Source: an uncultured Verrucomicrobiae bacterium
GTDB lineage: Bacteria; Verrucomicrobiota; Verrucomicrobiia; Limisphaerales; UBA1100
Length of the DNA stretch: 64,000 nucleotides
NCBI GenBank assembly: GCA_937775205.1
Contig: CALKBX010000012.1
Span: 61,442-125,441 of the forward strand
Direction of reading: 5' to 3'
The position numbers and the translations under genes are program-made. Below are positions 52,531 through 63,496 of this stretch, piece after piece; positions within the stretch are counted from its first letter, which is position 1; the number at the start of each line of letters is the position of its first letter. The notes under the pieces are model-generated. The model was not told where the DNA came from. It worked only from the letters and a program-made list of their open reading frames with translations, and searched no databases.

Positions 52531-52674
52531 CTCTTCGCCTACGCCCACCCCCAAGCAGTTGCGTGCATTCATCCAGAAACACTTTGCCCCCCACCACGGC
52601 TACGCCCAGCAGTATTTGTTTCACCACGTGCGCACGCAGGGCGGGTTATTGGGAGAAACCAGTGAAGAGTAGGG
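52527..52674 (+). repeat. Second, partial copy of the ogg 3' end
   Basis: This stretch repeats the end of the glycosylase gene. It begins with a 21-base match to 51598-51618, then jumps at the word CCCAYCCCCAAGC to match 51700-51817 up to and including the stop codon. The jump removes 72 bases of the original (24 codons, in frame). Of about eight differences in the main block, nearly all are third-position and silent (one His to Arg). It encodes PKQLRAFIQKHFAPHHGYAQ and on to GLLGETSEE but has no start, so it is not an expressed gene. Confidence 0.9.
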
Positions 52675-52681
52675 AGTTGGC

Positions 52682-53876
52682 CTACTTTGTGCGCCCCGTA
52701 TGCCGCGCATTCTGCCCACGCATGGGCCACGGGCTTTTGGCTAGGCCTTTGGACTCGGTCTTGATGGCATAGAGCTTTTTGTCATCTGACCCGACGTAAA
52801 CCGTGCCATCAGAGCCGATGGCAGGGGAGGAGTTCACATAACCTCCCGTTTCAAATTCCCATAGCTTGACCCCACTCTTGCCATTGATGGCATAGAGCTT
52901 TTTGTCATATGACCCGACGTAAACCGTGCCATCAGATCCGATGGCGGGGGAGGAGACACACCACTCCCGTTTCAAATTCCCATAGCTTGACCCCACTCTT
53001 GCCATTGATGGCATAGAGCTTGTTGTCACATGACCCGACGTAAACCGTGCCATCAGATCCGATGGCGGGGGAGGAGTACACAAACTCTCCCGTTTCAAAT
53101 TCCCATAGCTTGACCCCACTCTTGCCATTGATGGCATAGAGCTTTTTGTCATCTGACCCGACGTAAACCGTGCCATCAGAACCGATGGCGGGGGAGGAGT
53201 CCACACGACCTCCCGTTTCAAATTCCCATAGCTTGACCCCACTCTTGCCATTGATGGCATAGAGCTTTTTGTCAACTGACCCGACGTAAACCGTGCCATC
53301 AGAACCGATGGCGGGGGAGGAGCCACACAGCACCTCCCGTTTCAAATTCCCATAGCTTGACCCCACTCTTGCCATTGATGGCATAGAGCTTGTTGTCATC
53401 TGACCCAACGTAAACCGTGCCATCAGATCCGATGGCGGGGGAGGAGCGCACATCACCTCCCGTTTCAAATTCCCATAGCTTGACCCCACTCTTGCCATTG
53501 ATGGCATAGAGCTTTTTGTCATCTGACCCAACGTAAACCGTGCCATCAGATCCGATGGCGGGGGAGGAGATCACCCAATCTCCCGTTTTAAATTCCCATA
53601 GCTTGACCCCACTCTTGCCATTGATGGCATAGAGCTTTTTGTCAACTGACCCGACGTAAACCGTGCCATCTGGTCCGATGGCGGGGGAGGAGGACACCTT
53701 GCCTCCCGTTTCAAATTCCCAGTTGCTGTGCCATTTTGCCCTTGGACGGTTGGCTTGATGCCTTTGGTCGGCTCCGGCTTGGTCGCTTCGGGCTTGGTTG
53801 CGGAGGGTTGAACGGGTTCTTTCTTCCCGCACCCCACCAACGCCACCACCGCAATCATCAAGAGAATCTGTTTCAT
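52682..53876 (-). CDS. PQQ-like beta-propeller lipoprotein with eight 41-residue repeats (frameshifted)
   Basis: Start ATG 53876: MKQILLMIAVVALVGCGKKE is a lipoprotein signal with lipobox VALVGC. A Pro/Thr/Lys linker follows, then eight copies of a 41-residue unit containing SSPAIGSDGTVYVGS, DDKKLYAINGKSGVKLWEFETG. The C-terminus reads KSPWPMRGQNARHTGRTK, typical of PQQ_2-type propellers. At DNA level the units are spaced 123 bases, except two spacings of 121 and 124 that shift the frame (near 52975 and 53330); a third break lies near 53720. The units differ mainly in a 4-5 residue loop. Presumably an eight-bladed propeller at the cell surface; ligand unknown. Confidence 0.85.
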
Positions 53877-54263
53877 GCGCCGCCACCCTACGCCTCCCGC
53901 CACACCACACCAACCCGAATTTCCATCCGATATTGAATGGACAAGCCGTTCATACACAAAAATGGATAAAAATAGCCATTTTCAGTCAAAACTCTCAATT
54001 CAGGCCATTTTACCAAGCGTTTGGCAGGCGTTGCCAAGTAGTTGGCGGGCGTTGCCAAGTAGTTGGCGGGCGTTGCCAAGTAGTTGGCGGGCGTTGCCAA
54101 GTGGTTGGCGGGCGTTGCCAAGTGGTTGGCAGGCGTTACCAAGTGGTTGGCAGGCGTTGCCAAGTGGTTGGCAGGCGTTGGCAAGTGGTTGGCAGGCGGT
54201 AACCCTCGATAATTAAGAATATGAGTCGCCCCGTGCAGCCTGTCGCCCGTATAAACCGCGACC
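53877..54263. other. Divergent intergenic region with a tandem palindrome array
   Basis: This stretch separates the PQQ-like lipoprotein (minus) from comB (plus). Long open frames cross it on both strands but consist of the 21-base repeat translated, so no gene is called. 53877-54020 is ordinary AT-richer sequence that should carry the lipoprotein promoter. 54021-54204 is the repeat array. 54205-54263 is the comB leader. Confidence 0.6.
54021..54204. repeat. Array of 21-base palindromic tandem repeats
   Basis: TTGGC recurs at 54021, 54042, 54063, 54084, 54105, 54126, 54147, 54168 and 54189, exactly every 21 bases: eight full units and one partial. The typical unit core is TTGGCGGGCGTTGCCAA, with TTGGC and GCCAA as inverted arms around seven bases, followed by AGTAG or AGTGG. 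Units 2 and 3 are identical and 4 and 5 are identical; units 6, 8 and 9 carry changes in the right arm. The 21-base step is two DNA turns, so all palindromes face the same side of the helix. Confidence 0.95.
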
Positions 54264-55007
54264 GTGAGCCTGCAAACCACCTCCACCCCCGCAGATTTCG
54301 AGGCACTGGCGCAAACCGACTTGTCGGGGACCACCTGCGTGGTGCTGGACATCCTGCGGGCCACCAGCAGCATGATCACCGCGCTGGCCAATGGCGCAGA
54401 GCAGATCCTGCCCGTGGCCACTATTGAGGAGGCGCTCGCGGCCAAGGCCGAACATCCCGAAGCCCTCCTGTGCGGAGAACGCAATGGGCTGCGCATCACC
54501 GCCGCACAAACCGGCGGCACAGAGTTTGACCTCGGCAATTCCCCGCGCGAATACACCGCCGAGATGGTCGCCGGCAAAACCCTCATCACCACCACCACCA
54601 ACGGCACCCGCGCCCTGCGCGCCTGCGTGAATGCCGAACACACGTTGGTGGCCAGTTTCCTAAACCTCACCGCCACCACGGATTATTTGCGCACGGCCAA
54701 GCCCAGCCGGCTGGTGATTGTCTGCGGCGGTACCTACGAGGAGGCGGCACTGGAGGACACGCTCGCCGCCGGTGCCATTGCCGAATCGGTTTGGGATTTA
54801 TTTGATGAATGCGATGATGCCTCCCAAGCCGCGCGTTTGCTTTTCGCATCGGCACCTGTTGAAGAAACTCTCCCCCAAGCCAAAAACGCTCAACGCCTCT
54901 TAAGCCTCCCCGATCTTGCCGAGGATGTGGAGCACTGCCTCCAAAGCGACCGCTACCCATTTACCGCCACCGTGGCTGCCAATGGAATGATTCAACGAAA
55001 CGCCTAA
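54264..55007 (+). CDS. comB: ComB-family 2-phosphosulfolactate phosphatase
   Basis: 247 aa from GTG 54264. TTCVVLDILRATSSMITALANGAEQILPVATIEEALA (substrate/Mg-binding start), LLCGERNGLRI, GTEFDLGNSPREYTAEMVAGKTLITTTTNGTRAL and LVIVCGGTYEEAALEDTLAAGAIAE are ComB family motifs. In methanogens ComB makes sulfolactate for coenzyme M; in bacteria it may serve sulfolactate metabolism or an unknown phosphatase role. No other sulfonate genes are near. Intact. Confidence 0.9.
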   Translation: MSLQTTSTPADFEALAQTDLSGTTCVVLDILRATSSMITALANGAEQILPVATIEEALAAKAEHPEALLCGERNGLRITAAQTGGTEFDLGNSPREYTAEMVAGKTLITTTTNGTRALRACVNAEHTLVASFLNLTATTDYLRTAKPSRLVIVCGGTYEEAALEDTLAAGAIAESVWDLFDECDDASQAARLLFASAPVEETLPQAKNAQRLLSLPDLAEDVEHCLQSDRYPFTATVAANGMIQRNA

Positions 55008-55015
55008 CGACGTTG

Positions 55016-55507
55016 CTACAGGCGGGCCCACACAATTTTGAAAGTGGGTGAGAATTTTTCAGGCTCGTTGGCGAGAGCGTTGTCAATTTCCTCCGGCGTG
55101 AACCAGCGGCCTTCGTCGATTTCTTCGGGGCAGAGGGTAAATGGGCCTTCAGATTCGGTGCGGTAGATAACTGCGAACTCGAAGCCTGTTCCGGCGCTGG
55201 CTTCGATTTTGAAAAGCTCCTCCATCGGTTCGTCCACGAGCAAATCAATTTCCTCCATCAACTCCCGCTCGGCAGCCACTGCGTAGCTCTCGCCGGAATC
55301 CACGTGGCCGCTGCACGAGCTGTCCCACAGGCCGGGGTCGTTGTCCTTGGTCATCGAGCGCTTTTGCAGGAAGAGCTGTCCGGCGGCGTTGTAGACCAGC
55401 ACATGCACCGCCCGATGCAGCAACCCGCGCGCATGCACGACGCTGCGTAGTTCGCGTCCGATGATTTCGTCGTCATCGTTTACAACGTCAAAAATGTCTT
55501 CATTCAT
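55016..55507 (-). CDS. Nudix hydrolase (YfcD/IPP-isomerase-like)
   Basis: 163 aa. EDIFDVVNDDDEIIGRELRSVVHARGLLHRAVHVLVYNAAGQLFLQKRS leads into the Nudix box GHVDSGESYAVAAERELMEEIDLL (GX5EX7REXXEEXXXL), as in the YfcD subgroup related to isopentenyl-diphosphate isomerase. Substrate unknown. The ATG overlaps the rsmA stop region by eight bases, so it is co-expressed with rsmA. Confidence 0.88.
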   Translation of the reverse strand: MNEDIFDVVNDDDEIIGRELRSVVHARGLLHRAVHVLVYNAAGQLFLQKRSMTKDNDPGLWDSSCSGHVDSGESYAVAAERELMEEIDLLVDEPMEELFKIEASAGTGFEFAVIYRTESEGPFTLCPEEIDEGRWFTPEEIDNALANEPEKFSPTFKIVWARL

Positions 55508-56327
55508 CGTGCAGCCTTTGAGTTAATTCCACAAACTGCACCAGCGTTACTTTCTCCGCACGGATTTTTACATCTAATCCCGTAGCGCTCATCGCTGCAT
55601 CGATTTTGTCATCCGGCCAGCCACCTTTCAGGTTCTTGCGCATCATTTTCCGGCGTTGGCTGAACGCGCGTTTGACGACGGTTTTGAATGGCTGATACAT
55701 CGCATCTGGAAACAGCGGCTTGGCACGTCGATGGAACGTAAGACAGGCGGAATCCACGCGCGGTTCAGGAAAAAAACAATGTGGTGAAATACGAAACATC
55801 TCGCCCGCCTCATAACGGCAACCGACGAGCAACGTGAGCTTGCTGTAGTCCTTGGTGCCCGGAACCGCGCACAGTCGTTGGGCCACCTCAAGTTGCAGCG
55901 TGACGACCAATAATTTAGGGCCATTCGCCATGGCGGCGAGATCCACCAACAGCGGCGAGGCAACGGAGTAGGGCATGTTGGAAACCAATTTCCAGTCGCT
56001 CCAGTCGGGGTCCGGTTGCTGGAAAAACTTCAGCGCGTCGCAATGCTGTAAATCAAAATGGGACTCATCACCAAAGCGTTCGCGGAGTTTTTTTTCAAGG
56101 CGTCGGTCCATCTCGATGGCGGTGAGATGGCCGACAGCCGGCAGCAAATGTTCCGTGAGCGCGCCGAGGCCGGGGCCGATTTCCAGCACTTTGTCCGTGG
56201 GCGAAAGGTCGCCCGCTTTGGCGATACGCCGCAGCACGTTTTGGTCGTGCAACAAATTTTGCCCGAGCGACTTGGTCAGCCGAATGGATTCCTCGTCAAG
56301 CGTCTCGCGAATGTCGGTTTTGTTCAT
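55500..56327 (-). CDS. rsmA: 16S rRNA dimethyladenosine transferase RsmA (KsgA)
   Basis: 275 aa from ATG 56327 (the frame is open upstream into the aminotransferase gene, but MNKTDIRETLDEESIRLTKSLGQNLLHDQNVLRRI is the family N-terminus). SAM motif VLEIGPGLGALTEHLL, AIEMDRRLEKKLRERF, the catalytic LVSNMPYSVASPLL (NxPY; usual NLPY) and FFPEPRVDSACLTFHRR are present. It dimethylates two adenines in helix 45 of 16S rRNA. Intact. Confidence 0.95.
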   Translation of the reverse strand: MNKTDIRETLDEESIRLTKSLGQNLLHDQNVLRRIAKAGDLSPTDKVLEIGPGLGALTEHLLPAVGHLTAIEMDRRLEKKLRERFGDESHFDLQHCDALKFFQQPDPDWSDWKLVSNMPYSVASPLLVDLAAMANGPKLLVVTLQLEVAQRLCAVPGTKDYSKLTLLVGCRYEAGEMFRISPHCFFPEPRVDSACLTFHRRAKPLFPDAMYQPFKTVVKRAFSQRRKMMRKNLKGGWPDDKIDAAMSATGLDVKIRAEKVTLVQFVELTQRLHDE

Positions 56328-56331
56328 CGAT

Positions 56332-57596
56332 TTACGATTCAGATTTGCGAATGACGATTGCAAGGCGCGCAGGGTTCGTTCGAGTTGTTTTTCGGTGATG
56401 GTGAACGCGGGGGAAAAGGCGATGACATTGCCGTGCTCGCCGGCGGGCAACAAAATGATATCCGCGCCGCAGCATCTCTTTCACCACGGCGAATACTCGC
56501 GGGCCTTCGGATTCATCGAAAGCCAATCCGGCCAACAGCCCTTTGCCAACAAACCGCGCGCCGGGATGGGAAATTTTTCGCACAATCGCTCTAACTTCTT
56601 CCCAATGCGGCTTGTTTGTGTGATGAGTTTTTTCTCCTTCAACTCGCGCAACTGCGCCAGCGCCATGGCGCAGCCGACGGGGTGGCCGAGGAAGGTGCTG
56701 GTGTGGATGGCTTCGCCGGTGCTCTCCGGCCACGCGTGGTCCATCACCGTGGCGCGCCCCACACAGGCGCTGAGCGGAAAACCGTTGGTGAGCGCTTTGC
56801 CGAGGCAGATGAGGTCCGGGAAAATCGAACTGTGTTCGCAGGCAAACCATTCGCCGGTGCGGCCAAAGCCGGTGTAAATTTCATCACAAATGAGCAACGC
56901 ATTTTGTTGGTCACACAAAGCGCGCAACACGCGGAGGAATTCCGGTGGCGGAACGCGAATGCCCGCACGACCTTGGATAGGCTCGACGAGCACAGCGCCG
57001 ATGGGGTGTTTTTTGAATAGCGCCTTGAGCTGTTTTTTGGTGACGGCCAATTCGTCAACGTTTGTGGGGAAGGAAGCGAAGTGGCCGAACTTGCCGAGTT
57101 GTTTTGTAAATGGTTTTCGGAAATGTTTGCGGTGGGTGGCGGCAAGCGCGCCATAGCCGAGGCCGTGGTAGGCGCCTTCGAAGGCGATGATGTCTTTTTT
57201 GCCGGTGGCGAGCAGGGCGGTTTTTAGTGCGGCTTCGACGGCTTCGAAACCGGAGTTGCAGAAAATGGTTTTGCCGCGGCCGAGTTTCCAGCGTTCGAAG
57301 GTGAGCTTGGAAAGTTCGCGGGCGAGTTGGCCTTTGAGGGGGTGGGGGTGCACGTCGCCCATCGCGTGGGGGAGCTTGGCGAGTTGGGCTTGGGCGGCGC
57401 GGGTGACGCGCGGGTTGGCGTGGCCGGTGGCGGCGACGGCGAAGGCGGCGGTGAGGTCGAGATATTTTTTGCCGTCGGTGTCCCACACGTGGACGCCCTT
57501 GGCGCGTTCCCACACGATCGGCCACGAGCCGTCCTCGGCAATGTGAGTGACGTTGCGACTTTCGTAGTCGCGCAGGAGTTGGAGGTGGGGGTTCAT
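56332..57596 (-). CDS. Class III PLP-dependent aminotransferase (frameshifted at C-terminus)
   Basis: Start ATG 57596. Motifs: VWDTDGKKYLDLTAAFAVAATGHANP, IFCNSGFEAVEAALKTALLATGKKDIIAFEGAYHG, VLVEPIQGRAGIRVPPPEFL, LLICDEIYTGFGRTGEWFACEH (Asp for the PLP ring) and LICLGKALTNGFPLSACVG with the Schiff-base Lys. HTSTFLGHPVGCAMALAQL follows. The frame shifts near 56500-56560 and again before the end; the last part reads LLPAGEHGNVIAFSPAFTITEKQLERTLRAL, stopping at a TAA at 56332 just before rsmA. It resembles acetylornithine/GABA aminotransferases; substrate not certain. Confidence 0.88.
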
Positions 57597-58306
57597 TAAA
57601 CGCCTTTTTGCTCCGGGGGCCAAATGTGTTTGTGTTGTTGGAGCTGGAAACGGACGGGGAGCCGGTCGGCGATGATGGCTTCGGCGAGTTGGCGGCGGGT
57701 GATTGGGGTGTGATCGGTGGGGACGGGTTTAAGGGATTGGTCTTGCTGCTCGGGGGTGAGTGGGTTGACCCACGAGAAAAGTGCTTCGCATCGGCCCTCG
57801 AGTTTTCGCAGTTGTTCGCTTGCCCATTGATAATCTTCCCGCGTGCCAATAACGCATTTCACTTCGTCGGTGGGGCGGAGGTTAGTGAAATTGCTTTCGA
57901 GATTTTTTTCGTGCTCGCCGCTGCTGGGGCATTTGAGGTCGACGATGCGATGGACGCGGGGGTCGATGGCGGTGATGTCGTGCGCGCCGCTGGTTTCCAA
58001 AAGCACGGTGAAGCCTGCGTCACAGAGGGCGGTCATCAATGCGGGGGTTTCCTTTTGCAGGAGCGGCTCGCCGCCGGTGAGTTCCACGAGGGGCGGTTCG
58101 GGATAGCCTTCGGCTTGGGTGGCGATTTCGTTTTGGATGGCGGCGAGCGTCATGGTTTCGCCGCCGGTGAAGGCGTAGGCGGTGTCGCAGTACGAGCAGC
58201 GCAGATCGCAGCCGGTGAGGCGCACGAAGACACACGGCCGCCCGGCGAAAGTGCTTTCGCCCTGCAGGCTGAGGTAAATTTCATGGACGCGAAGTGTGCC
58301 GCTCAC
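57596..58306 (-). CDS. queE: 7-carboxy-7-deazaguanine synthase QueE
   Basis: 236 aa radical-SAM enzyme of the queuosine/preQ0 pathway. VHEIYLSLQGESTFAGRPCVFVRLTGCDLRCSYCDTAYAF carries the CxxxCxxC cluster motif. VELTGGEPLLQKETPALM, VLLETSGAHDITAIDPRVHRIVDLKCPSSGE and DEVKCVIGTREDYQWA follow. The C-terminus includes the family's 'VRFQLQQHKHIWPP' ending. Intact. Other que genes are not in the window. Its stop overlaps the aminotransferase start. Confidence 0.94.
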   Translation of the reverse strand: MSGTLRVHEIYLSLQGESTFAGRPCVFVRLTGCDLRCSYCDTAYAFTGGETMTLAAIQNEIATQAEGYPEPPLVELTGGEPLLQKETPALMTALCDAGFTVLLETSGAHDITAIDPRVHRIVDLKCPSSGEHEKNLESNFTNLRPTDEVKCVIGTREDYQWASEQLRKLEGRCEALFSWVNPLTPEQQDQSLKPVPTDHTPITRRQLAEAIIADRLPVRFQLQQHKHIWPPEQKGV

Positions 58307-58384
58307 GGGGGGGTTATAGCGGCGGACGTGTCATCGGCCAAGATTTCCATTGGCGCGGCCGAAGTTGCGCCTTAGATTTGGCCC

Positions 58385-58804
58385 GTGAAACTTTCGGTAA
58401 AAACCGACTACGCCGCGCGCGCGGTTCTGGAGCTGGCGGCTTGGCCGCGCGAGGGGCCGGTGCGCAAGGTGGAGGATTTGGCCACGGCGGTGGGGACTTC
58501 CGCCAATTATCTGGTGCAAATTCTGATTGAGCTGAAGGGCGCGGGTTTGGTGGATAGCGTGCGCGGCAAGCAGGGCGGTTATCGGCTGGCGAAAGCGCCG
58601 GAGGAAATCACGCTCGGTATGGTGTGGCGCGCGGCGGAAGGTTCGATTTTGGATGTGCCGGCGATTGCGGATGATGATTGCCCGGCGGGCCTGCGCGAGG
58701 CGTGGAAGAGTGCGAGCGCGGCACTCACCGAATCGGCCGATCAAGTCACGTTCGCGCAAATTCTCGAGGCCAGCGGGCGCGACCGCGAGATGTACTATAT
58801 ATAG
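58385..58804 (+). CDS. Rrf2-family transcriptional regulator
   Basis: 139 aa from GTG 58385. MKLSVKTDYAARAVLELAAWP, VRKVEDLATAVGTSANYLVQILIELKGAGLVDSVRGKQGGYRLAKAPEEITLGMVWRAAEG is the Rrf2 winged-helix domain. Unlike IscR and NsrR it has only one Cys (DDDCPAG), so an Fe-S cluster held by three Cys is unlikely. It may sense something else. Divergent from queE. No target site can be named. Confidence 0.9.
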   Translation: MKLSVKTDYAARAVLELAAWPREGPVRKVEDLATAVGTSANYLVQILIELKGAGLVDSVRGKQGGYRLAKAPEEITLGMVWRAAEGSILDVPAIADDDCPAGLREAWKSASAALTESADQVTFAQILEASGRDREMYYI

Positions 58805-58816
58805 TGCGCGCGGGAG

Positions 58817-59035
58817 TTAGTCGTTGTTGCGCACCTTGCCGGTCCCTTTTCTGTTCATCGTGGCGTCGTTGGGATTTTCTTCGCACGATATTTGGTGCAT
58901 CCCAAGATTGACCACCGTTTTTCCGCAATATTCGCAAACTTTATCGCTCGATTGTTTGGTGATGAGCACCACGCCGCCGACCACCAACATTGCGGTCACC
59001 GCGAGCGTGATTCCGAATTTTGTTTTTTTATCCAT
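58817..59035 (-). CDS. Small membrane protein with a zinc-finger-like tail
   Basis: 72 aa: a basic N-terminus, one membrane segment (FGITLAVTAMLVVGGVVLI) and a tail with CEYCGKTVVNLGMHQISC, i.e. Cys-x2-Cys...His-x3-Cys, which could bind one Zn. The end is basic (MNRKGTGKVRNND). It lies between the Rrf2 gene and the DUF255 gene, converging with the former. Function unknown. Confidence 0.7.
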   Translation of the reverse strand: MDKKTKFGITLAVTAMLVVGGVVLITKQSSDKVCEYCGKTVVNLGMHQISCEENPNDATMNRKGTGKVRNND

Positions 59036-59102
59036 ACTGTTTTCCTCCCACGCAGAAGCTTACCACAAAAACGGTGCGCGGACAATTTGATTTCCAGAAA
59101 AC

Positions 59103-61394
59103 CTAGTCGGATTCAGGGTTTTCCGGCGCTTTCTCCTGTTCTTGCAGTAAATCAATCGAAGTGGGTGGTGCCGGTTGGAGATACTTTTGAATCTCCGCCA
59201 ACACGTGCGTGGGTTGCTTGCACTCGCGGCCTGAGCAAATGAAGGCTTCGGGGCCATCCTTGCCGGGCTTGAGTTTCTTGGCAAATTCCTCCACCGGGCC
59301 GGTGTTGCCCAGCACGATTCGGTTGGGTTGATATTGGCCGTGCACTGCGCGCAGGATTTTTTGGGTGGCGGCATCGCCGGGCGCGCCGGCCACCACCACG
59401 CGGTAGGGCTCGTGCAAATAAAAATCCAGCGCCATCATCAGATAAGGCACCCCGCGCGCGCCGCGCTCCAGATTGGCGGCGAACAACTTGAGCGTCGCTT
59501 CCGCCTTGTCGCGGTATACTTTGTTCTCGGTCATCTTGTGTAACTTGAGAAACGCCAGTGCCGCCACGGAATTGGAGGAGGGCAGGGCACCGTCGTAATC
59601 TTCCTTGGCGCGCACGATGAGGTCGGGGCTGCCCGCGTTTTGAAAGAACCCGCCGTTTTCTTTATCAAAAAACAACTCAATCATTCGGTCGGCCAAAGCA
59701 ATCGCCTGCGTGAGGTGCTCGGGCTTGAGCGTGGCTTCGTATAAATGCAGCGTGCCGTCGAGTTGAAAGGCGTAGGCATCGAGCAACTGCACCGAGTCGC
59801 GCTCACCATCGCGCCAGCGGTGATACATCGTTTTGGTTTTGGCATCCCAAAAAGTTTTGAGGATGAAGGCGTTGTTGGCCTCGGCCATTTTCAAATAGGC
59901 CGCATCGCCGAGCACCGCGTACGCGCGGGCCATGGCTCCGAGCATCAGGCCGTTCCAACTGGAAAGGATTTTGTCGTCCAAATGCGGGCGGATGCGCTTG
60001 TCGCGTACGGCATCCATTTTTTTTCGGGCGGAAGAAAGCAACGCCTTGTCGGCATCGGTGAGTTTGGGATCCACGATGCTCAGCACGTTGAGATTTTTCA
60101 GCGGCTCGGGATGGCTGTGGTCTTCAAAGTTACCGTGCTCGGTGATGCCGTAGTGGCGGGTGATAAGCGCGGCTTCCTCGGCGTTGAGAATTTTTTCCAG
60201 TTCGGCTTTGGTCCAGCAATAGAATTTCCCTTCCTGTCCTTCGCTGTCCGCGTCCTCGGCGGAATACCATCCGCCCCCTTCGTGCGTCATATCGCGCGCG
60301 AGATAGCGCAGGATATCGCGCACCACAGCGGCGTGCTGTTCGTCGCCGCTAACTAAATAAGCGTCCAGATAAAGGTGAATGAGCTGGGCATTGTCGTAGA
60401 GCATTTTCTCGAAATGCGGCACCAGCCATTTTTCATCCACCGAGTAGCGGGAAAATCCGCCGCCGAGTTGATCGTACATCCCGCCGGCAGCCATGCGTTC
60501 GCAGGTGTGGGTGACCATCCGGATGCCATCGGCATCCTCCGCCCGTGCCGCTTGCCACAGCACAAACGCCGGCTCGCTGGGGCGCGGGAATTTCGGCTTG
60601 TCACCAAACCCGCCAAAGCGCGGATCATAAGTGGCCTTGATTTGCGCGAGGCCGTTGGTGAGCAGGCCGAAGTTGAGCTTGGCGTTGGGATCCGGTTTTC
60701 GGGCGCTGGCTTCGGCCAAGCCCCTTGCCATGTTCAGGGCGTCTTTCTCGATGAGAGGCCGTTTCTCTGCATCGTTCCAAAGCTCGTTCACGCGGCTGCA
60801 GAGCGACATGAAATCCCGCTTGGGAAAATATGTGCCGCCAAAGAACGGATTTTTTTCCGGCGTAAGAAATACACTCATCGGCCAACCACCGCCGCCGGTG
60901 GTGGCCTGCACGAAGGACATATAAATTTTATCTACATCCGGCCGTTCCTCGCGGTCGAGCTTGATGCAAATGAAATGTTTGTTGAGCAGCGCTCCAACTT
61001 CCTCATCCTCAAAACTTTCGCGCTCCATCACGTGGCACCAATGGCAAGTGGAGTAGCCGATGGACAGGAAGATCGGCTTGCCCTCTTTTTTGGCCTTGGC
61101 AAAAGCTTCCTCGCCCCACGGAAACCAGTCCACCGGATTGTGCGCGTGCTGAAGGAGGTACGGCGATTTTTCCTTGGCGAGACGATTGGTGTGGGTGTTG
61201 AGTTGGGTTTCACGAGTTTCTGGCGTGGGAGCGGCCAATGTGCCACTGTCGTGTCGGCTTGGAGCTTGGGGTAGGTGAGCGAAAGGTGGAAGCGTGTGCT
61301 TTTGGGGTGGCGGTCGTTCCCCGGATTGGCCACAGCCCAAAGTCAACAGGGTGGCAGCCAACCAGCAGCGGCTGTAAAGTGTCGTTGCGCGCAT
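59103..61394 (-). CDS. DUF255 thioredoxin-like lipoprotein (YyaL/SSP411 family)
   Basis: 763 aa from ATG 61394, chosen for its lipoprotein signal ([14 protein letters not shown], lipobox LTLGC). The N-terminal thioredoxin-fold domain reads [61 protein letters not shown] with a CHWC motif. The (alpha/alpha)6 domain follows ([52 protein letters not shown] segment, [20 protein letters not shown]). The family is usually cytoplasmic; here the signal suggests a periplasmic, lipid-anchored form. Intact. The substrate is unknown. Confidence 0.9.
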   Translation of the reverse strand: MRATTLYSRCWLAATLLTLGCGQSGERPPPQKHTLPPFAHLPQAPSRHDSGTLAAPTPETRETQLNTHTNRLAKEKSPYLLQHAHNPVDWFPWGEEAFAKAKKEGKPIFLSIGYSTCHWCHVMERESFEDEEVGALLNKHFICIKLDREERPDVDKIYMSFVQATTGGGGWPMSVFLTPEKNPFFGGTYFPKRDFMSLCSRVNELWNDAEKRPLIEKDALNMARGLAEASARKPDPNAKLNFGLLTNGLAQIKATYDPRFGGFGDKPKFPRPSEPAFVLWQAARAEDADGIRMVTHTCERMAAGGMYDQLGGGFSRYSVDEKWLVPHFEKMLYDNAQLIHLYLDAYLVSGDEQHAAVVRDILRYLARDMTHEGGGWYSAEDADSEGQEGKFYCWTKAELEKILNAEEAALITRHYGITEHGNFEDHSHPEPLKNLNVLSIVDPKLTDADKALLSSARKKMDAVRDKRIRPHLDDKILSSWNGLMLGAMARAYAVLGDAAYLKMAEANNAFILKTFWDAKTKTMYHRWRDGERDSVQLLDAYAFQLDGTLHLYEATLKPEHLTQAIALADRMIELFFDKENGGFFQNAGSPDLIVRAKEDYDGALPSSNSVAALAFLKLHKMTENKVYRDKAEATLKLFAANLERGARGVPYLMMALDFYLHEPYRVVVAGAPGDAATQKILRAVHGQYQPNRIVLGNTGPVEEFAKKLKPGKDGPEAFICSGRECKQPTHVLAEIQKYLQPAPPTSIDLLQEQEKAPENPESD

Positions 61395-61496
61395 CGGCAC
61401 AGTATGCAGCAACGCGCATTCAGTGCAAGCCGCGAGCGCGGTTTGCGAAATCGTGGCTTGCCAACCCGCGCCGGCTCGCGGCACGTTCACAGCCGC

Positions 61497-63492
<1,996 letters not shown>

Positions 63493-63496
63493 AGCG

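Noticed and set aside
52466..52672. Plus-strand frame of 68 codons ending in a glycosylase tail
   Set aside because: It is only the duplicated 3' end of ogg preceded by antisense LRR sequence; there is no start or catalytic part.
52697..53720. 123-bp repeats as a possible non-coding satellite or CRISPR
   Set aside because: The repeats encode a well-formed PQQ-like blade in one strand with a lipoprotein signal ahead of them.
54021..54204. Possible CRISPR array
   Set aside because: The units are contiguous 21-base repeats without unique spacers, and there are no cas genes.
53888..54679. Minus-strand frame of 263 codons and plus-strand frames over the 21-base array
   Set aside because: Most of the translation is the tandem repeat read as TPANHLA-like or QVVGRRC-like units; 21 is divisible by three, so the frames stay open by chance.
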